Source: Polyangia bacterium
Lineage (GTDB): Bacteria; Myxococcota_A; Polyangia; Nannocystales; Nannocystaceae
Reading direction: 5' to 3'
Assembly: GCA_030424595.1 (NCBI GenBank)
Contig: JAUHWG010000001.1
Span: forward strand, 1 to 64,000
DNA length: 64,000 nucleotides
Part shown: one piece after another, positions 42,519 to 51,551 of the stretch
Position numbering within the stretch: position 1 is the stretch's first letter
Layout of the letters: every line of letters begins with the position of its first letter
Position numbers and translations under genes: made by a program
The notes under the pieces: generated by a model
What the model was told of the DNA's origin: nothing
Databases searched by the model: none
Seen by the model: the letters and a program-made list of their open reading frames with translations, nothing else

Positions 42519-43778
42519 TCAGGCGTCCGTGACGCTCGGGGGAGCCGCCTGGTCCCCCTGGTCCCCCTGGTCCGCGATCCCGTCGCCCCTCTCCGCCTCG
42601 GCGCCCCCCCCCTCCCCGGCCCCTTCGTCGGTCCTCCGGGCCAGAGGACCGACCTTCACCACGATCTCTCCCTGGGCGGTCGAGCGCGCCGCGTTGATCA
42701 CCGGCCCCTTCTCCACCGGCAGCGTCTTCTCGCGGATCCGCTGCTCCTCGAGATCAGGCGCCCCGCTCAGCAGGATCGCGATCCAGCGGAAGTCCTCGCT
42801 CTGCTCAAAGCTGATCTTCAGGACCATCGTCAGCGGCACCGAGAGGAGCATCCCGACGGTCCCCCAAAGGCCGCCCCAGAAGAGCAAGGAGAGGAAGACC
42901 ACGAGGGGCGAGAGGCCGAGCCTGCGCCCCATCCACTGCGGCTCCAGGAGGTTGCCGAGGAGGGTGTTGACCAGGGCGTAGCCGCCCCCGACGAGCACCA
43001 TGTGCCCAGGCCCGAGCTGGAAGAGCGCGACCAGCATCGGCGGCGCCGCGGCGATGATCGAGCCGACGTTCGGGATGTAGTTCAGGAGGAAGCCGAGAAA
43101 GCCCCACAGGAGCGGGAAGTCGACCCCGAGGAGCGCAGTCCAGCCGCCGACCAAGAACCCGGTGATCACCGAGATCAGGGTCTTGATCACCAGATATCGC
43201 TGGACCTGGGTGACCATCCGCCGGACCCCGCCGAGCGCCCGCGCCGGGTCTTGAAAGGCCGCCCGGAGCTTGCGCGGCATCTCGGCGACCTCGAGGAGGA
43301 TGAAGACCATCGTCAGCACGACCAGCGCCGTGTTGGTCAGGGCGTCGATGAGACCGCTGAGGGTCGCGCCGAGGGTGTCCATCCAGGTCGCCGGCTCGAT
43401 CTGCGCGAGCTGGTCGATCGAGAGCTCATAGCCGCTGCCCCCCACCCACGAGTTGACGAACTTGAGCCCCTCGTCAAAGCGCTCCTTGTAGTGCGGGATG
43501 GCCTGACTGAACTCGCTGACGGAGGCCGCGAGCACGGTGCCAAAGCCGGCGAGCACGCCCATCGTCAGGATCACGACGAGGAGCACTGCGACCCACGAAG
43601 GCAAGCCTCGGCGCTCGAGCCAGCGGACGATCGGCGCCGAGACGATCGAGAGGAGTACGGCGAAGAGAACCGGTAGGATCACCTCCTCAGCCGCAGAGAG
43701 GCCTGCGACCAGGATCACCAGCGCCGCGAGGGCGACGATGGTCCGGAGAGCGGCGTTGTACGCCGTTGAAGTCGCCAT
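42519..43778 (-). CDS. AI-2E/PerM family membrane transporter (second copy)
   Basis: From the ATG at 43778 the product has 419 residues: three N-terminal membrane segments, a soluble insert of about 85 residues, then the conserved C-terminal block (LLGVDFPLLWGFLGFLLNYIPNVGSIIAAAPP) and PQWMGRRLGLSPLVVFLSLLFWG. The cytoplasmic tail ends in a Gly/Asp/Gln repeat (QGDQGDQ). Its insert is shorter than in the first family member at 17785, so the two are distant relatives, not a duplication. The substrate is unknown. A TATACT box lies eight bases before the ATG. Confidence 0.88.
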   Translation of the reverse strand: MATSTAYNAALRTIVALAALVILVAGLSAAEEVILPVLFAVLLSIVSAPIVRWLERRGLPSWVAVLLVVILTMGVLAGFGTVLAASVSEFSQAIPHYKERFDEGLKFVNSWVGGSGYELSIDQLAQIEPATWMDTLGATLSGLIDALTNTALVVLTMVFILLEVAEMPRKLRAAFQDPARALGGVRRMVTQVQRYLVIKTLISVITGFLVGGWTALLGVDFPLLWGFLGFLLNYIPNVGSIIAAAPPMLVALFQLGPGHMVLVGGGYALVNTLLGNLLEPQWMGRRLGLSPLVVFLSLLFWGGLWGTVGMLLSVPLTMVLKISFEQSEDFRWIAILLSGAPDLEEQRIREKTLPVEKGPVINAARSTAQGEIVVKVGPLARRTDEGAGEGGGAEAERGDGIADQGDQGDQAAPPSVTDA

Positions 43779-43786
43779 AGACGGGG

Positions 43787-43792
43787 AGTATA
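43787..43792 (-). promoter_or_regulatory. -10 box TATACT, eight bases before the start codon
   Basis: On the minus strand TATACT is followed by eight bases and then the ATG at 43778, with no ribosome binding site between. This spacing predicts a leaderless transcript. It is the same geometry as at 35617. Confidence 0.5.
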
Positions 43793-43941
43793 GGCGGACG
43801 ACGGCCCCCCGAGGAAGCGCACGCCGCCCGCGGTACCCAGGCACAGCCCCGCTCTGATATAGGGTGCGCGCCCACGATGTGGGCCCGCGTGGCCCCTATC
43901 GGGCCCCCACCGAACCCGAGACACGGGAAAAGAGAACCGAC

Positions 43942-44355
43942 ATGGAACGCACCTTCGCCATCGTAAAGCCCGACGCCTTCGCCGCAGGCCACGCCGGGGG
44001 GATCATCGCCAAGATCCAGGAGTCCGGCCTCAAGCTCGTCGCCGCCAAGAGCCTCCACCTCACCGAGGCCCAGGCCAAGGGCTTCTACTTCGTCCACGCG
44101 GAGCGCCCCTTCTTCGGCAGCCTCGTCACCTTCATGACCGAGGGTCCCATCCTGGCGATGGTCCTCGAGGGTGAGAACGCGATCAAGCGCTGGCGCGACC
44201 TGATGGGCCCCACCGACGCGACCAAGGCCCCCAAGGAGACCCTCCGCGGGACCTACGGCACCAGCATCGAGCGCAACGCCACCCACGGCTCCGACGCGCC
44301 GGAGACCGCCGCCTACGAGATCGGCTTCTTCTTCAGCGGCCTCGAGCTCGCCTAG
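43942..44355 (+). CDS. ndk: Nucleoside diphosphate kinase
   Basis: The 137-residue protein starts MERTFAIVKPDAF, as Ndk proteins do, and has the active-site His115 in NATHGSDA, with FVHAERPFFGSLV and EGENAIKRWRDLMGPTD in between. It transfers phosphate between nucleoside tri- and diphosphates through phospho-His115. The upstream open frame to 43864 is not needed. A GATATAGGG stretch around 43857 may contain the -10 element, giving a leader of about 80 bases. Confidence 0.97.
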   Translation: MERTFAIVKPDAFAAGHAGGIIAKIQESGLKLVAAKSLHLTEAQAKGFYFVHAERPFFGSLVTFMTEGPILAMVLEGENAIKRWRDLMGPTDATKAPKETLRGTYGTSIERNATHGSDAPETAAYEIGFFFSGLELA

Positions 44356-44366
44356 CCTGGCCGACG

Positions 44367-44397
44367 GACGACGGCGCGCTGCGATCGCGCCGTCGTC
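44367..44397 (+). terminator. Perfect stem-loop between ndk and rlmN
   Basis: GACGACGGCGCG pairs perfectly with CGCGCCGTCGTC across a seven-base loop, twelve bases after the ndk stop. There is no T-run, so it may pause or protect the ndk mRNA 3' end instead of terminating fully. rlmN starts 29 bases further on. Confidence 0.6.
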
Positions 44398-44426
44398 TGA
44401 CCTGACGTGCTACGACGGGAGCACCG

Positions 44427-45557
44427 ATGTCTGAACTCGTCGCTATCCGCAGGCCCTCCGGGGGAATTCCCAAGGACCCGCGGCAGAACCTCCGCGGCCT
44501 CGACCACGAGGAGCTCAGCGCCTGGGTTCTCGCGAACGGGATGCAGCGCTTCCGTGCCGACCAGATCTTCGGCTGGGTCCACGGCAAGCGGGCCCCCTCT
44601 CTAGAGGCGATGAGTGATCTGTCGAAGGCCGACAGGGCCCGGCTCGCCCCGCTAGCCTCGCTTGAGCGCCTCCGCGTCGATCTCGTCGCGCCTGCTGCCG
44701 ACGGCACCCGCAAGCTCCGGCTGCGGACCTCCGACGATCAGCTGATCGAGAGCGTGCTCATCCCCAACGAGGGCCGCGGCGCGACGCTCTGCATCTCCTC
44801 GCAGATCGGCTGCGCCCTGACTTGCGCCTTCTGTGCCACGCAGACCCTCGGCTTTCGCCGCAACCTCGCGACCTGGGAGATCGTCGACCAGGTCTACCAG
44901 GCCCAGGACCTGATGGTCGCCGAGGCCGAGGAGCGCGGTGAGACCTGGCCGGAGCGCCTGACCAACCTCGTCTTCATGGGGATGGGCGAGCCGCTCCACA
45001 ACTACAACCAAGTCCGACGCGCGATCGCGATCCTCACCCATGAGCGCGGAGCCGCGCTCGCTGGGCGACGGATCACCGTCTCGAGCGCCGGCCTCGTGCC
45101 GGCGATCGAGCGCTTCGGCCGCGAGGGGCTCGGCATGGAAGTGGGCCTCGCGATCTCACTCAACGCGACGACCGACGAGGTCCGCGACCGGGTGATGCCG
45201 ATCAACACCCGCTGGCCGATCGCGGAGCTCCTGCGGGCCGTCCGGGCGGTGCCGATCCACCGCCGCCGCTGGGTGACCTTTGAGTATGTGCTCCTGGCCG
45301 GGGTCAACGACAGCGACGCCGACGCGGATCGTCTGGCGAAGCTCCTCGTCGGGCTCCGGGCGCAGGTCAACGTGATCCCCTTCAACCCCCACCCGCACGC
45401 GCCCTTCCAGCGGCCCTCGCCCCGGCGAATTACGACGTTCGTCGAGCGCTGCCGGGACAATGGTGTGCACGCCTACACGCGGACGCCCCGCGGCGACGAT
45501 ATCGGCGCGGCCTGTGGTCAGCTCGCCCTCGAGGGTGACCTCGCGCAGACGGCGTGA
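44427..45557 (+). CDS. rlmN: 23S rRNA/tRNA adenine C2-methyltransferase RlmN
   Basis: The 376-residue radical SAM enzyme has the Fe-S motif Cys129-x3-Cys133-x2-Cys136 (GCALTCAFC), the conserved Cys122 just before it, and the methyl-carrying Cys363 in GAACGQL. LVFMGMGEPLHNY and SLNATTDEVRDRVMPI are further family marks. It methylates A2503 of 23S rRNA and A37 of some tRNAs, which helps decoding accuracy. All residues needed for the dual-cysteine mechanism are present. Confidence 0.96.
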   Translation: MSELVAIRRPSGGIPKDPRQNLRGLDHEELSAWVLANGMQRFRADQIFGWVHGKRAPSLEAMSDLSKADRARLAPLASLERLRVDLVAPAADGTRKLRLRTSDDQLIESVLIPNEGRGATLCISSQIGCALTCAFCATQTLGFRRNLATWEIVDQVYQAQDLMVAEAEERGETWPERLTNLVFMGMGEPLHNYNQVRRAIAILTHERGAALAGRRITVSSAGLVPAIERFGREGLGMEVGLAISLNATTDEVRDRVMPINTRWPIAELLRAVRAVPIHRRRWVTFEYVLLAGVNDSDADADRLAKLLVGLRAQVNVIPFNPHPHAPFQRPSPRRITTFVERCRDNGVHAYTRTPRGDDIGAACGQLALEGDLAQTA

Positions 45558-45756
45558 CCCCTCGACTCTTCAGGGCCTAGCCCGGTGAGCCCGCCCCCCG
45601 GCGATGACCCCCAGCGATTGTCCGCGGACCGACGCTCACAGGCCCCCAGGGCAGCTCCCCTCCGCGCCCTGTCGGCTGGACGCAACGACAGCGGCCGGAC
45701 GCCGATCCTTCTGGCCATGCGCGACACCGTGATAGGCTCGCGCCCGAGGCTGACCT

Positions 45757-46911
45757 ATGCCGCTGCTCCCCGTCTCCACGACCCTCCTCGCCCTCGCCCT
45801 CCTCGCCCCGAGCGCTGACACTGCCCCCGGCGACGATGCGGCGACCGAGCCATCGACGACCGCTGAGGCTGCCGCGCCCGAGGTCCCCCCGGGCGATGTC
45901 GCGACCGAAGAGAGCGCCCCCCCCCCAGAGGCCGCGCCGGATGCTTCGCCGCCGAAGACGATCCAGTCCGCCAACCTCGACGCCTACAGCGCCTGGACGA
46001 TCCGCGTCGCCGCTGCGATCGACGCGACCAACGACGATCCCAGCCGTGGCGCAGCGGAGCTCGCCGCAGCGCTCGACCAGGCCCCAGGCTACGCTGTCGA
46101 GCTCAGCAATGACGACGGCGCGCGCACAGAGCGAAACTCGGGCCTCCTGGCGCTAGCGCGCGCCCACCTGGCCCTCGGCGACGAGCCCTCCGCGATCGCG
46201 ACGATGGACGAGGCCCTCCGCAGCGCCGGCAGCGACCCTCTCCAGGTAGAGCGATACGGACCGAGCTTGACGGACCTCTACCGTCAACGGGTCGCGGCCC
46301 TCGACCAAGCCGGCAAGGGCGGCATCCGGGTCAACTGCGCGAGCCCCTGTCGGGTCTACCTCAACGAACACCCGGCGCCCGCGAGATCGAGCGCGCTCTG
46401 GGTCGGCCCCTACCGCGTCCACATCGAGTCTGCGGACGGCAGTCAGCCAGCCGCCGATATGGTCGTGGTCGTCGCCGAGGCCGGCATGGAGGTCGCGATC
46501 AACTACCCGAGCACCGTGGAGGGACCCGCGACGCCCGCGGGGCTGACCAACGGCCCCGGCGAGCCCGGCCCCGACGCCGTCAAGAAGCCGCGCCGCGTTC
46601 TCCCTCGCTGGCTCGAGGTCACCGCGATCATCGGCGGCGCCGCAGCGGTCGGCGCCGGGACCTTCTTCTACCTCGCGAACTCCCGCTGCGTCGGCGACTT
46701 CCAGACCACGCCCACCGCGGAGATGCCCGGCACCTGCAGCGACATCTACCGCTCGAAGGTCGGCGGGTTGGCGGCGATCGGCGCAGGCGCAGCCTTCTTC
46801 GCCGGCGGGGTCATCACCCTCTCGATCGACGAGAGCCGAGCCCGTCGCCAGCGCAAGACCGAGGGTCCCTCCGACCGCACCGTGATGATCGGCTACACGC
46901 GCCGCTTCTAG
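45757..46911 (+). CDS. Envelope protein with PEGA-like domain and C-terminal membrane segments
   Basis: The 384-residue product has a signal peptide (LLPVSTTLLALALLAP), a long Ala/Pro/Glu linker to about residue 65, and a helical region (SAIATMDEALRSAG). A PEGA-type beta domain follows at about 185-250 (GGIRVNCASPCRVYLNEHPAP, GPYRVHIESADG), and then two hydrophobic segments (AIIGGAAAVGAGTFFYLA, LAAIGAGAAFFAGGVITL). This plan of signal, repeats, PEGA and C-terminal helices is common for myxobacterial envelope proteins. Its role is unknown. It stands alone between rlmN and yacG. Confidence 0.7.
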   Translation: MPLLPVSTTLLALALLAPSADTAPGDDAATEPSTTAEAAAPEVPPGDVATEESAPPPEAAPDASPPKTIQSANLDAYSAWTIRVAAAIDATNDDPSRGAAELAAALDQAPGYAVELSNDDGARTERNSGLLALARAHLALGDEPSAIATMDEALRSAGSDPLQVERYGPSLTDLYRQRVAALDQAGKGGIRVNCASPCRVYLNEHPAPARSSALWVGPYRVHIESADGSQPAADMVVVVAEAGMEVAINYPSTVEGPATPAGLTNGPGEPGPDAVKKPRRVLPRWLEVTAIIGGAAAVGAGTFFYLANSRCVGDFQTTPTAEMPGTCSDIYRSKVGGLAAIGAGAAFFAGGVITLSIDESRARRQRKTEGPSDRTVMIGYTRRF

Positions 46912-47110
46912 CCCGCGGCGACGGTCTCGTCGCTCAGCAGCGCCGCGATCCAGCCATCGCCCCCTCCTCGCTGTGGCGACTGACGAGCACCGTCGCGCTC
47001 TTCGCAGTACGAACGACGAGGAGCTCTCCTGCTCGCGTCCCGCGCATCACGAGCAGCGACGCACCCGCGAGCTTCACCTGAGCGAAGCTCGCGTGTACTC
47101 TCGTCGCGCC

Positions 47111-47296
47111 GTGCTGATCCGCTGCCCGACCTGTCGCCGCGAACTGCCCAACGCCCCCGAGAAGTACCCGCACCGGCCCTTCTGCTCCAGCCGCTGCAAG
47201 TCGATCGACCTCGGCCGTTGGCTCGACGAGGAGTATCGAATCTCCTCACCGACCGTCATCGACGGGCTCGACGACGACGAGCACCTGCTGCACTGA
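47111..47296 (+). CDS. yacG: DNA gyrase inhibitor YacG (zinc-binding)
   Basis: From the GTG at 47111 the 61-residue product starts MLIRCPTCRREL. Its four zinc cysteines (C-x2-C, then C-x3-C in FCSSRCKSIDLGRW) and the LDEEYRI stretch are the hallmarks of YacG. In E. coli YacG binds GyrB and blocks gyrase. The frame extends upstream to 46973 but that part has no family features. The preceding 199-base gap (46912-47110) holds nothing I recognise. Confidence 0.88.
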   Translation: MLIRCPTCRRELPNAPEKYPHRPFCSSRCKSIDLGRWLDEEYRISSPTVIDGLDDDEHLLH

Positions 47297-47359
47297 GGGT
47301 CGCCCTCGCCCGCTCCGCTCGGTTGGCCGTGATCACCGAGCCGCGCTCGCCAGCCGCGC

Positions 47360-48490
47360 TCAACGGGAGGGATCAGGCTCGCCCGTCACCTTGCGCATCA
47401 GCGGCAGCACCTTCTCTTCGTAGGTGAGCACCGCCTCGACCAGCACCGCGTAGCTCTCCATCGTCAGGGCTTGGGCCGCGTCGCAGAGCTGCTCCTGACG
47501 GAAGGACTCCTCGTGCAGGGTCTCGGTGATGGTCCCGTCGACGAGGTGGGCGACCGACGCCATCAGGTTCTCCGGGACGATCCGATAGTCGCCGGCGACG
47601 TGGCTCGGATCGAAGATCACCGGCAGGATCGTCTGCTTGCGAGCGTGGGTGATCGCGTTCAGGTCCGGCTGATTGCGGCAGTAGCCGCCCTTGGTGAAGA
47701 GCGTCTTCATCCCCCGCTCGCACAGGCAGATGTTGAGGTTGCCCTGGTTGGCGACGTACTCGGCCGCGTAGAACCACTCTTCGATCTCGTTGCCGAAGCC
47801 GCGCTTGAGGATGACGGGCTTGCCAAAGCGACCGACGGACTCGAGGAGGTCGAAGTTCTGGGCGTTGCGCGTGCCGATCTGGAGCATGTCCGCGTGCGTC
47901 CCGATCTCCTCGACGCGGTTGTGATCCATGATCTCGGTGACGTAGGGGATCCCGCTCTCCTCGCGAGCCGCGTCGAGCATCGCGATCCCCTTCATGCCGA
48001 GGCCGCGCCAGTCGTTCGGCCGAGTCCGCGGCTTGAAGGCGCCGCCGCGGAGGATCAAGCGGTCGAGGATCCCGAAGCGCTCCCCGAGCTCGCGGGCCAT
48101 ACGGGCGATCGCCAGGGTCTGCGGCAAGGTCTGCGGCGAGTCCGGACCGACCAGGAACATGTGCTTGCCGCCGCCGATCCTCCGGACCTTGCCGTCGAGG
48201 CCGGGGACCTCGACGACGCGACGGTCACGACGTTGGGCGACGCCGTCCTTGCCGCGGATCGTCCGGGCGATGTTCGCGTAGCCCGAAGCGGCGTGGAAGA
48301 ACGCGCGGACCCCCGGCAACGAGCGGACATAGTCCTCGCGATCACCGAAGCCCCTGGTGTCACCGATCACGTGGATGGTGTCGAAAACACCGGTCCCCTC
48401 CATGATCTCGATGCGATTCCCGAAGCGGGCCGCGAGGTCACGGATCTGCTGCAGCGTTTGGTTTCTACCCCGTTCGATCTCGATCAGCAT
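47360..48490 (-). CDS. aroF: 3-deoxy-7-phosphoheptulonate (DAHP) synthase
   Basis: From the ATG at 48490 the 376-residue protein has an N-terminal ferredoxin-like regulatory domain of about 75 residues and a TIM-barrel catalytic domain (RLILRGGAFKPRTRPNDWRGLG, TEIMDHNRVEEIG, ADMLQIGTRNAQNF, PVILKRGFGNEIEEWF, PVIFDPSHVAGD). It joins phosphoenolpyruvate and erythrose 4-phosphate in the first step of aromatic amino acid synthesis. The barrel has the short type I-beta form. The frame extends upstream to 48772 but overlaps the end of aspC, so I rejected that part. It lies 109 bases after aspC on the same strand. Confidence 0.93.
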   Translation of the reverse strand: MLIEIERGRNQTLQQIRDLAARFGNRIEIMEGTGVFDTIHVIGDTRGFGDREDYVRSLPGVRAFFHAASGYANIARTIRGKDGVAQRRDRRVVEVPGLDGKVRRIGGGKHMFLVGPDSPQTLPQTLAIARMARELGERFGILDRLILRGGAFKPRTRPNDWRGLGMKGIAMLDAAREESGIPYVTEIMDHNRVEEIGTHADMLQIGTRNAQNFDLLESVGRFGKPVILKRGFGNEIEEWFYAAEYVANQGNLNICLCERGMKTLFTKGGYCRNQPDLNAITHARKQTILPVIFDPSHVAGDYRIVPENLMASVAHLVDGTITETLHEESFRQEQLCDAAQALTMESYAVLVEAVLTYEEKVLPLMRKVTGEPDPSR

Positions 48491-48599
48491 CGCGGAGAAC
48501 GACGATCGTCGATCGCCGCCGCATATACAAGGTCTCCAGTCGCCGCGGAGGTACGCGCGACGGCGAGCGCCGAACCTGCCCTTGGGGTCGGATGGCGAG

Positions 48600-49829
48600 C
48601 TACACCGCGGGGCGAAGATCGGCGAGCGCCTCGCGGATACGCGAGAGCCCCTCCGTGATCTGCTCATCGCTCGTCGCGTAGCTGATGCGGATAAAGCCTG
48701 GGGCGCCGAAGGCCGAGCCAGGCACCGTCGCGACCAGCTTGTTCTCCAGGAGGTGCGTCGCCAAGGCGACATCGTCGGCGATCGATGAGCCCTCGCCGAT
48801 GAAGGCGTTGACGTCGGCGAAGACGTAGAAGGCTCCCTCTGGCGAGCTCACGCGGACACCGGGAATCTCGGCGAGGCCGCTGAGGATAAGCGCGCGACGC
48901 CGCGCGAACGCGTCCCGCATCGCCGCGACCGCCCCGTCGCAGCGGGGGTCCGAGAGGGCCGCGATCGCAGCGTGCTGCGCCGGCGTCGAGGCCCCTGAGG
49001 TCATCTGTCCCTGGACCCGCGAGGCAGCGGCGATGACGTGCTTTGGCGCGGCCAAAAACCCGATCCGGTAGCCGGTCATCGCGTGACTCTTGGAGACCCC
49101 GTCGATGAGGATGATCTGCTCGCTCCGCCCAGCGAGCGCCCGAAACGCGCTGGCATGCTCAAACCCGTCGTAGACGAGCTTGCGGTAGATGTCGTCGCAG
49201 ACCAGCCAGGCCTGGGGCGCCTCGGCCTCGATCACGTCGTAGAGCGCGCTCAGATCCGCGGCGCTGTAGCCCGCGCCGGTCGGGTTCGAGGGGCTGTTGA
49301 TGATCACGTAGCGCGTCTTCGGGCCGAGGACCGCCGCGAGGGCCTCCGGCTTGACGCGCCAGCCGTCCTCGGCCGTCGCCGAGACGACCTTCGGGACCCC
49401 TCCGCCGAGCCGGATCATGTCGGGGTAGGAGACCCAGTAGGGGCTGATGACCACGACCTCATCGCCCGGGTCGAGGGTCACGAGGAAGAGGTTCGCGAGG
49501 CTATGCTTCGCGCCGCAGCTGACCATCACCTGCTCACGCGCGAAGGGATGACCGTGATACTCGCTCAGCTCGGACGCCGCCGCGTCGCGGAGCTCCGGGA
49601 GACCGGGGACCGGCGCGTAGTGGATCGGGCTGCTGCCGACGAGCTTCGCGACCGCCTCGGCGACCGGCGCAGGCGGTCGAAAGTCAGGCTGCCCAGCGGC
49701 GAGGTTGAGGACGCTCTTGCCCGCCGCTCGCAGCTCTCCAGCGCGTCCAGAGACCGCCAGGGTCGCAGACGGCTGAATCGCCGTCGCGAGCCTATTGATG
49801 GTCAGCTCGGAGGATACGCGTTCAATCAC
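48600..49829 (-). CDS. aspC: Class I aminotransferase (aspartate aminotransferase type)
   Basis: The start is a GTG at 49829, nine bases after the rsmD stop. The 409-residue protein is a fold type I PLP enzyme: NLAAGQPDFRPP at the N-terminus, NSPSNPTGAGYS for the cofactor Asn, and the PLP lysine in DGVSKSHAMTGYRIGF. RISYATSDEQITEGLSRI carries the substrate-binding Arg near the C-terminus. The sequence is that of the thermophile-type (1b) aspartate aminotransferases, some of which also use prephenate; the DAHP synthase gene next door makes a role in aromatic synthesis possible. Confidence 0.92.
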   Translation of the reverse strand: MIERVSSELTINRLATAIQPSATLAVSGRAGELRAAGKSVLNLAAGQPDFRPPAPVAEAVAKLVGSSPIHYAPVPGLPELRDAAASELSEYHGHPFAREQVMVSCGAKHSLANLFLVTLDPGDEVVVISPYWVSYPDMIRLGGGVPKVVSATAEDGWRVKPEALAAVLGPKTRYVIINSPSNPTGAGYSAADLSALYDVIEAEAPQAWLVCDDIYRKLVYDGFEHASAFRALAGRSEQIILIDGVSKSHAMTGYRIGFLAAPKHVIAAASRVQGQMTSGASTPAQHAAIAALSDPRCDGAVAAMRDAFARRRALILSGLAEIPGVRVSSPEGAFYVFADVNAFIGEGSSIADDVALATHLLENKLVATVPGSAFGAPGFIRISYATSDEQITEGLSRIREALADLRPAV

Positions 49830-49838
49830 CGGGTGGTT

Positions 49839-50420
49839 TTAGCGCGGGCGCGGTGGACTGCGGAGAAATTCCACACAGGTCTGACCGTAGTCGCGACTTC
49901 TCTCCGAGCGAAACCCCGCAGGAAGCTCGCCTGCGCCGACGCTCCCGCGCTTCCGCGCGCGCTCGACGATGATCTCAGCGTCCCCTGCGAGCCACTCTCC
50001 ATCCGCCAGCGCGGAGAGTATCGGTCCTATGATCGCGACCTCTGCATAGGGAGGATCGAGGAGAACGAGCTCGGCCCGCGGTCGACGCATGCGCCCCCGC
50101 GTGAGAAAGCGAATAGCATCCCCGTAGACCACCTCGATCTGACCGCTCACGCCGAAGTCCCCGGCTTGAGCCTCGAGATGACGGATGACCGCGGGATCGT
50201 GATCGACCGCGATCACCCGCGCGGCGCCTCGCGAGAGCGCCTCAAAGGCGAGCGCCCCGCTGCCGGCGAAGAGATCGAGCACAGTGGCGTCGACGATCCG
50301 ATCGAAGAGATGCGAGAAGATCGCCTCGCGCACCCGCGATCCCGTGGGTCGAACCGCGACATTCTCAGGGAGAGGCCGCAGTCTTCGCCCGCGAAGGCGG
50401 CCGGCGACGATCCGTTGCAT
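49839..50420 (-). CDS. rsmD: 16S rRNA guanine(966)-N2 methyltransferase RsmD
   Basis: The 193-residue protein starts MQRIVAGRLRGRRL, with RPTGSRVREAIFSHL and the SAM-binding LDLFAGSGALAFEALSRGA following. The N-methyltransferase motif LVLLDPPYAEV sits at about residue 120. These are the RsmD signatures. It methylates G966 of 16S rRNA. It is the first gene of the rsmD-aspC-DAHP synthase group. Confidence 0.95.
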   Translation of the reverse strand: MQRIVAGRLRGRRLRPLPENVAVRPTGSRVREAIFSHLFDRIVDATVLDLFAGSGALAFEALSRGAARVIAVDHDPAVIRHLEAQAGDFGVSGQIEVVYGDAIRFLTRGRMRRPRAELVLLDPPYAEVAIIGPILSALADGEWLAGDAEIIVERARKRGSVGAGELPAGFRSERSRDYGQTCVEFLRSPPRPR

Positions 50421-50487
50421 CGCCGCGATATAGCGGCTCTCGTCGCCGACGTCACCCCCGCAGGCCGAGCCCAGCCAAGCTCAGCCC

Positions 50488-50516
50488 AAGCCCAAGCTCA
50501 AGCCCAAGCTCAAGCC
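50488..50516. repeat. Alternating hexamer repeat AAGCCC/AAGCTC
   Basis: The 105-base gap between rsmD and the zincin gene holds alternating AAGCCC and AAGCTC units (about 4.8 copies), with looser copies from about 50466 to 50535. It lies directly after the zincin gene stop on the minus strand, so it would be in that mRNA 3' end. Confidence 0.85.
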
Positions 50517-50525
50517 AGCCCAGGC

Positions 50526-51551
50526 TCAGGAGCAGCGGCAGGTGGCCGGCACTTGAGCGCCGACGAGCCCCGAACCCCGCGGAGCGCGACGGGCACGCTC
50601 CTCGCGATCCTCGCGATCGAGCCGGGCCCAGGAGGCCTTGAGCTGACGCTTGCGCCGGAAGTAGGCGTACGTGACGAGCGGCATGACCAGAAAGAAGGGG
50701 AGCTCGCCAGAGCCGACCATCGGGAACCAGGAGAAACGACCGCGAAGGCCAGTGCGCCACTCCACCTCGAGCTCTCCGAGGGTGACCCCGTAGGAGCGGA
50801 GGACCGCCGCGTCGAAGCTCCTGCCCTGGCGCAGCTCGGCGAAGAGCTGGCGGAGGTCGGCCCCATCGGCGTCCCTGTAGCGCAGGTGGTTGACCAGGTC
50901 GCGGGCGGCCGCGTAGGCGATCGTCACCTCTTGTGGGTCGCCGCGGAAGCTCCTCTCGAGCTCGTCGAGCGGCGGGACGCCGACGCCGAAGATGGCCGCC
51001 GCGAGGGTCTGAACTCTAAGCAGGTCGACGCGATCAGCGAAGCTCTCGGCGACCCCCTCGTGAAACCATCGCGGCAGCGGCACGCCGTCAGTCGCCCGGT
51101 AGAGGGCGACGTGGGCCATCTCGTGGCGCATCAGGTTGTCGAGGTCGCTGAGGCTGCCGTCGGGGGCGTGGCGGGCGATGACGATCTCGCCGGTCGGCGG
51201 GTGAGCGACGCCAGCGGCCCAACGCGGCATGCCGGTCGCCTCGGCGATCCGTCCCGGATGGTTGACGTAGTTGATGTCGAGACGGTCGTCGAGATCGCCG
51301 GCCATCGATCGTTCGATCTCCGACCACCACTCCGGGATCATCGCCGCGAGCTCCATCGCCTCGTCGTGGAGGGCCGGGTCGTAGTTGAGGACCACGCGGC
51401 CGACGATGACCTTCGAGGTCGCCGTCGAGACCTGCCACCCGACCGGCTTCCCGGCCTCCGCCTTCGCCTGACCGAAGGGGAGCATGAGGGCCATCACCAC
51501 TGCGAGGACAAACCAATGCAGACGTCGCAGGAGTGCCCTCGAAGAAGTCAT
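50526..51551 (-). CDS. Membrane-anchored zincin metallopeptidase
   Basis: From the ATG at 51551 the product has 341 residues: a signal peptide (FVLAVVMALMLPFGQAKA), a gluzincin domain with His143-Glu144-x2-His147 (RHEMAHVAL) and the third ligand Glu165 in WFHEGVAES, and a C-terminal membrane helix (LPFFLVMPLVTYAYF) followed by a basic tail. It should act in the periplasm or cell surface, held by the C-terminal anchor. It resembles the peptidase MA-like group; the substrate is unknown. Its ATG overlaps the stop of the preceding gene by four bases, so the two proteins are co-produced and may form a pair. Confidence 0.83.
   Translation of the reverse strand: MTSSRALLRRLHWFVLAVVMALMLPFGQAKAEAGKPVGWQVSTATSKVIVGRVVLNYDPALHDEAMELAAMIPEWWSEIERSMAGDLDDRLDINYVNHPGRIAEATGMPRWAAGVAHPPTGEIVIARHAPDGSLSDLDNLMRHEMAHVALYRATDGVPLPRWFHEGVAESFADRVDLLRVQTLAAAIFGVGVPPLDELERSFRGDPQEVTIAYAAARDLVNHLRYRDADGADLRQLFAELRQGRSFDAAVLRSYGVTLGELEVEWRTGLRGRFSWFPMVGSGELPFFLVMPLVTYAYFRRKRQLKASWARLDREDREERARRAPRGSGLVGAQVPATCRCS

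Noticed and set aside
46908..47249. Minus-strand frame of 113 codons antisense to yacG
   Set aside because: Arg/Gly/Ser-rich shadow; yacG on the plus strand has all four zinc cysteines.
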